From contig CAZGQM010000001.1 of the NCBI GenBank assembly GCA_964528055.1, positions 124,001 to 188,000 on the forward strand: a stretch of 64,000 nt of DNA, in the 5' to 3' direction. The notes under the pieces are model-generated. The model did not search any database. It was given only the letters and a program-made list of their open reading frames with translations, and was not told the origin of the DNA. This document shows, one piece after another, positions 61,192-64,000 of this stretch (positions within the stretch are counted from its first letter, which is position 1; every line of letters starts with the position of its first letter). The DNA is from Geoanaerobacter sp964528055 (GTDB lineage Bacteria; Desulfobacterota; Desulfuromonadia; Geobacterales; DSM-12255). A program made the translations under genes and the position numbers.

Positions 61192-61206
61192 GGCCACCCT
61201 TTGCAA

Positions 61207-61253
61207 AAAAGGCCAAAGGTTTACCGGATCGCTCCTTATCCTTTGGCCTTTTA
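61207..61253 (-). terminator. Terminator after dapF
   Basis: On the minus strand AAAAGGCCAAAGG and CCTTTGGCCTTTT form a 13-pair stem around a loop of about 20 bases, followed by TTTTTTG. It also lies immediately upstream of the HIT gene. Confidence 0.85.
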
Positions 61254-61276
61254 ATCGTACTCTCTTTTGAGTTGAA

Positions 61277-62122
61277 TCAAAGCCTGGTTATGTCGATTTC
61301 TCCGGAGAAGACCTCGGTAGCAGGTCCGGTCATATAGAGAAAGCCGTCTTCGGCCCATTCCAGCTCAAGGTCGCCACCCGAGAGGTGATTGAGTATCCTG
61401 CGCTCGGTGATTCCATTCAGGACCCCTGCCACACAGACTGCACTGGCTCCTGTTCCGCAGGCCAGAGTCTCGCCCGCACCGCGTTCCCAGGTTCTCTGGC
61501 GCACCTCGGTGCGGGAGATGATCTGCACGAACTCCACGTTGGTCCGCCTCGGGAACATTTCGTGGTTCTCAATCAAGGGGCCGTACTTCTCAACCTGGAA
61601 CTGTTCGACATCTTCGACAAAGATCACGCAGTGCGGGTTTCCCATGGATGCGCAGGTGATATTAAAGGTGGTGTGGAGGATGTTGAGCGGCTGATTCACT
61701 ACCTGTTCCCCGGCCTCGCCCATCATGGGAATCTCGGAGCGTGAGAGGCGCGGCTTACCCATATTGACCCGCACACGCTCCACCTTGTTGTCTGACCCGG
61801 TGAAGAGCTGCAGGGTGAGGATGCCTGCTCCGGTCTCGGCGGTAATCTCCTTCTTGTCCAGGATGCCATGGTCAAAGGCGTACTTGGCTACGCACCGGAT
61901 GCCGTTTCCGCACATCTCCGACTCTGAACCGTCGGAGTTGAACATTCTCATCCGGACGTCGGCCTTGTCCGACGGCAGAATCATAATCAGGCCATCGGAG
62001 CCGATGCCGAAATTGCGGTTACTGACCTTTATGGCGACTTGTGTGGGATTGTCAATCCTCTCCCGGAAACAGTTTACATAGACATAATCGTTTCCGGCGC
62101 CGTGCATTTTGGTGAATTCCAT
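61277..62122 (-). CDS. dapF: Diaminopimelate epimerase
   Basis: This 281-residue enzyme interconverts LL- and meso-diaminopimelate for lysine and peptidoglycan synthesis. The two catalytic cysteines are in SDGSESEMCGNGIRCVAKY and AGETLACGTGASAVCVAG. The N-terminus MHGAGNDYVYVN is typical. Length is normal. It is probably a monocistronic gene, with a terminator after it. AGGTT-type upstream sequence precedes the ATG. Nothing unusual was noted. Confidence 0.97.
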   Translation of the reverse strand: MEFTKMHGAGNDYVYVNCFRERIDNPTQVAIKVSNRNFGIGSDGLIMILPSDKADVRMRMFNSDGSESEMCGNGIRCVAKYAFDHGILDKKEITAETGAGILTLQLFTGSDNKVERVRVNMGKPRLSRSEIPMMGEAGEQVVNQPLNILHTTFNITCASMGNPHCVIFVEDVEQFQVEKYGPLIENHEMFPRRTNVEFVQIISRTEVRQRTWERGAGETLACGTGASAVCVAGVLNGITERRILNHLSGGDLELEWAEDGFLYMTGPATEVFSGEIDITRL

Positions 62123-62209
62123 CAGGTGAACCTCCCGTAGGTCATGGGTCTGAAGACAGATCTTTCATAACAAAAATGATTCTGCTCAACAAGCAAAATC
62201 AGGTGCCTC

Positions 62210-62238
62210 TTGACCATGGTCAGCTATTCCGGTAACAT
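62210..62238 (+). promoter_or_regulatory. Sigma-70 promoter of the small-protein/Rrf2/larE group
   Basis: TTGACC (62210-62215) and TAACAT (62233-62238) are 17 bases apart, about 35 bases before the GTG start of the small gene. Confidence 0.55.
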
Positions 62239-62272
62239 CGCGTCACTGTACTAATTCCCCAGGAGGTTGGTA

Positions 62273-62482
62273 GTGGAACTTAAAAGCAAATTATGGATGA
62301 ACGGCAACTTGGAATGGTTTACCTATATCGGTGAAGAAGAGGTTTTCCTTGGTCGTCGCGAGGTTCCTATTCCACTTGAAGAAGGGAACGCCTGGATCAA
62401 TGACTTAGGCGATTCTTTCAAGGTAATAGATGGCGAAATCATACTGCTGGGGCACGTAGAGCCTCCGCAGAAACACTGGTGA
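62273..62482 (+). CDS. Small hypothetical protein
   Basis: This 69-residue protein has a GTG start at 62273, six bases after AGGAGG (a TTG at 62267 overlaps the spacer). It is acidic, with segments EWFTYIGEEEVFLGRRE and DLGDSFKVIDGEIILLGHVEPP that look like beta strands. I do not recognise it. It precedes the Rrf2 regulator gene by 16 bases and may belong to the same transcript. Confidence 0.65.
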   Translation: MELKSKLWMNGNLEWFTYIGEEEVFLGRREVPIPLEEGNAWINDLGDSFKVIDGEIILLGHVEPPQKHW

Positions 62483-62498
62483 TCCAAGGAGGGATTTC

Positions 62499-62984
62499 AT
62501 GCGACTTTCAACCAAGAGCCGCTATGGACTGCGGGCACTGTTCGACATTGCCTATCATGTGGGCCACCGTCCGGTACAGATCCAGGATATTGCCCGGCGC
62601 CAGGAGATCTCACCCCGCTACCTGGAACAGATCTTCCAGAGCCTGAAGCGATCAGGGATTCTCAAGAGCAAGCGGGGCCCCCAGGGGGGATACCTCATTG
62701 CCAGGCCGCTCAATGAAGTTTCAGTCAGGGATGTAGTCAAGGCAACTGAAGGGGATCTCCTGCTGGTTGACTGCTCTCCGGGCAAACGACGCAAGAAGAA
62801 GGTGAACTGCGCCTTTGATGGGAGTTGTGTCACCCAGACGGTCTGGAGTGAGGCTGCAAGCCGCCTGGAGGATCTTTTTGCATCGATAACCCTGGCAACC
62901 CTCTGTGATAGAGGTCAATCGATGGGGCTTAAGCCTGAGGATGACCCGAAGATCTCGCGCAACGCCGGAGTAAAGGTGACCTGA
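62499..62984 (+). CDS. Rrf2 family transcriptional regulator
   Basis: This 161-residue protein has the Rrf2 winged helix (LSTKSRYGLRALFDIAYH, QDIARRQEISPRYLEQIFQSLKRSGILKSKRGPQGGYLIARP) and three cysteines in the ligand loop, in the order DC-x11-C-x5-C (VDCSPGKR...NCAFDGSC). In IscR and related proteins these bind a [2Fe-2S] cluster; the spacing here is longer because of an inserted basic stretch (KRRKKKV). It overlaps larE (TGATG), so it likely controls sulfur or Fe-S related functions. AAGGAGG precedes the ATG. Confidence 0.9.
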   Translation: MRLSTKSRYGLRALFDIAYHVGHRPVQIQDIARRQEISPRYLEQIFQSLKRSGILKSKRGPQGGYLIARPLNEVSVRDVVKATEGDLLLVDCSPGKRRKKKVNCAFDGSCVTQTVWSEAASRLEDLFASITLATLCDRGQSMGLKPEDDPKISRNAGVKVT

Positions 62985-63781
62985 TGGATGAATTGCGGGT
63001 AAAATTCGAGAGACTGAAGGCGATTCTCCAAGAGATGGGCTCCGCATTGATAGCCTTTTCAGGAGGTGTGGACTCAACCCTCCTCCTTAAGGTAGCGTAT
63101 GACCTCCTGGGAGACCGAACCTGCGGCATTACCGCCACTTCGCCGACTTATCCCGAGTCGGAATATCTGGAATCGGTCAGGCTTGCCGGACTGATAGGGG
63201 TCCGACAGGTGACGGTTGAGTCAAATGAGCTTGAGATACCGGGATATAGCGCCAATCCAAGAGATCGCTGCTATCATTGCAAAAAGGAGCTATTCCATAT
63301 CTGCACTGCAAAAGCTTTAGATCTGGGTTTTGCCACAATCTGCGATGGTACCAACTCAGACGATCTGGGCGACTACCGTCCTGGCAGGAGGGCTGCCGGA
63401 GAGTTGGGGGTCCGGAGTCCGCTTCTGGAGGCGGGGTTTTCCAAGAACGATGTCCGGCAGTTGAGCCGATTGCTTGGCCTTCCTACCTGGGACAAGCAGG
63501 CCTATGCCTGTCTTGCGAGCCGCTTCCCGTATGGTGTCGAGATCACCTCCGAGAGGCTCGGAATGGTGGAGAGTTGCGAGGAGTTTCTCAAATCTTCAGG
63601 CTTTCACACCTACCGGGTAAGGTATCATGGCGATACGGCGAGGATCGAATTGGGGCAGGAGGAGATTGCCCGGCTTCTGGAAGAAAAACTTAGGGGCCAG
63701 GTGATTTCAGCGTTTAAGCAGTCGGGGTTCAAATACGTTTCCCTCGATCTGGAAGGGTATCGTACCGGAAGCATGAACTAG
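62984..63781 (+). CDS. larE: ATP-dependent sacrificial sulfur transferase LarE
   Basis: This 265-residue PP-loop ATPase has the ATP pyrophosphatase signature FSGGVDSTLLLKV and the cysteine RDRCYHCKKELF that in LarE donates its sulfur to the nickel-pincer cofactor precursor of lactate racemase; CDGTNSDDLGDYRPGRRAA follows. Other LarE proteins use a [4Fe-4S] cluster with three Cys. No larB, larC or larA lies in the window. Coupling to an Rrf2 regulator gene suggests sulfur-linked control. Confidence 0.9.
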   Translation: MDELRVKFERLKAILQEMGSALIAFSGGVDSTLLLKVAYDLLGDRTCGITATSPTYPESEYLESVRLAGLIGVRQVTVESNELEIPGYSANPRDRCYHCKKELFHICTAKALDLGFATICDGTNSDDLGDYRPGRRAAGELGVRSPLLEAGFSKNDVRQLSRLLGLPTWDKQAYACLASRFPYGVEITSERLGMVESCEEFLKSSGFHTYRVRYHGDTARIELGQEEIARLLEEKLRGQVISAFKQSGFKYVSLDLEGYRTGSMN

Positions 63782-63788
63782 ACGAGTA

Positions 63789-63834
63789 GGGCGTGAGACG
63801 AAAGGCCTTACTTCCTCTCCTTGCATCTCACGCC
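63789..63834. terminator. Long inverted repeat between larE and the hsp20-like gene
   Basis: GGCGTGAGA and TCTCACGCC arms with a loop of about 25 bases. It lies between convergent genes and may end both; no long T run is seen. Confidence 0.5.
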
Positions 63835-63842
63835 GCACGGGT

Positions 63843-64000
63843 TCAGGTTACTTCAACGTTTATCTGTTTCTGTGACTTCTCCGGTTTCTTCGGAAGCGTT
63901 ATGGTCAGCACCCCTTTGTCGCAGGCAGCCTTGATCCGCTCCTGATCAATGGTCTGGGGGAGTTGGAAGTATCGCTGGAAACTTCCGTAGTAGCGTTCAA
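63843..64000 (-). CDS. Hsp20/alpha-crystallin family protein, C-terminal part
   Basis: The reading frame is cut by the right edge of the window. The visible C-terminus reads ERYYGSFQRYFQLPQTIDQE, then IKAACDKGVLTITLPK and a Lys/Gln-rich tail ending at the stop codon at 63845-63843. GVLTITLPK is the conserved A-x-x-x-G-V-L-T-I-x-L-P motif of small heat shock proteins. These are ATP-independent chaperones that hold unfolding proteins. Only the last 50 or so residues can be judged. Confidence 0.88.
   Translation of the reverse strand, partial: ERYYGSFQRYFQLPQTIDQERIKAACDKGVLTITLPKKPEKSQKQINVEVT

Overview
The window looks like a chromosomal segment of a Geobacter-type bacterium (Desulfuromonadota, Geobacteraceae). 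The reasons are a periplasm-facing HybSABLP-type uptake [NiFe] hydrogenase, a cytoplasmic Mvh-like hydrogenase operon, a succinyl-CoA:acetate CoA-transferase homologue, a GEMM-I riboswitch, PEP-CTERM proteins, many sensor and diguanylate cyclase proteins, and several small RNA-binding proteins. This assignment is inference from gene content; no rRNA or tRNA gene was recognised.

Layout. 0-2.8 kb: the 3' end of an RND efflux pump gene and its TolC-like outer membrane channel. 2.9-5.1 kb: a 7TM histidine kinase preceded by a frameshifted CHASE3 gene. 5.2-10.9 kb: the hyb hydrogenase operon on the minus strand, with a textbook sigma-54 promoter. 11.1-15.5 kb, divergent from it: an NtrC-class response regulator, a sensor kinase and a WYL regulator, which probably control hyb. 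15.5-17.4 kb: a PstS-like protein and a PEP-CTERM protein with a sigma-54 promoter. 17.6-21.6 kb: midA-like methyltransferase, HAD phosphatase, ferritin-like protein, aspartase and NifU-like scaffold. 21.7-26.4 kb: a cardiolipin synthase and a MacA/MacB-like export operon whose upstream region holds a structured, terminator-ended RNA with its own promoter and a 20-codon ORF. 26.4-36.9 kb: DUF362 ferredoxin protein, XerC, Skp-like chaperone, and a run of RNA and translation genes (23S methyltransferase-like, Csp, RF-like GGQ protein, RRM protein, SUI1/YciH, ABC-F) with small unknowns. 36.9-42.8 kb: a tightly overlapping five-gene operon, mvhA-mvhG-mvhD-like genes plus a GltD-like FAD/Fe-S protein plus a type II NADH dehydrogenase homologue. 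43-45.2 kb: nitroreductase, an exonuclease gene remnant, a secreted SGNH-like protein and a two-repeat CRISPR remnant. 45.2-53.6 kb: DnaQ-like exonuclease, CoA-transferase, Sfp-type PPTase, two GGDEF proteins and BamD. 53.7-57.9 kb: TypA, a secreted protein under a sigma-54 promoter plus GEMM riboswitch, a DUF2400 protein and Dtd. 58.4-64 kb: a second PEP-CTERM protein, macro domain protein, endonuclease IV, HIT protein, DapF, an Rrf2 regulator with LarE, and the end of an Hsp20 gene.

How it works together. Two different hydrogenases lie about 26 kb apart, one Tat-exported and membrane-linked, one cytoplasmic and flavin-linked. Sigma-54 control recurs: four GG-N10-GC/GA elements of correct spacing precede hybS, both PEP-CTERM genes and the GEMM-controlled gene. 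The most notable non-coding features are the macA upstream RNA, the GEMM riboswitch with its overlapping terminator, and the CRISPR remnant. Three copies of an intergenic repeat family are also present.
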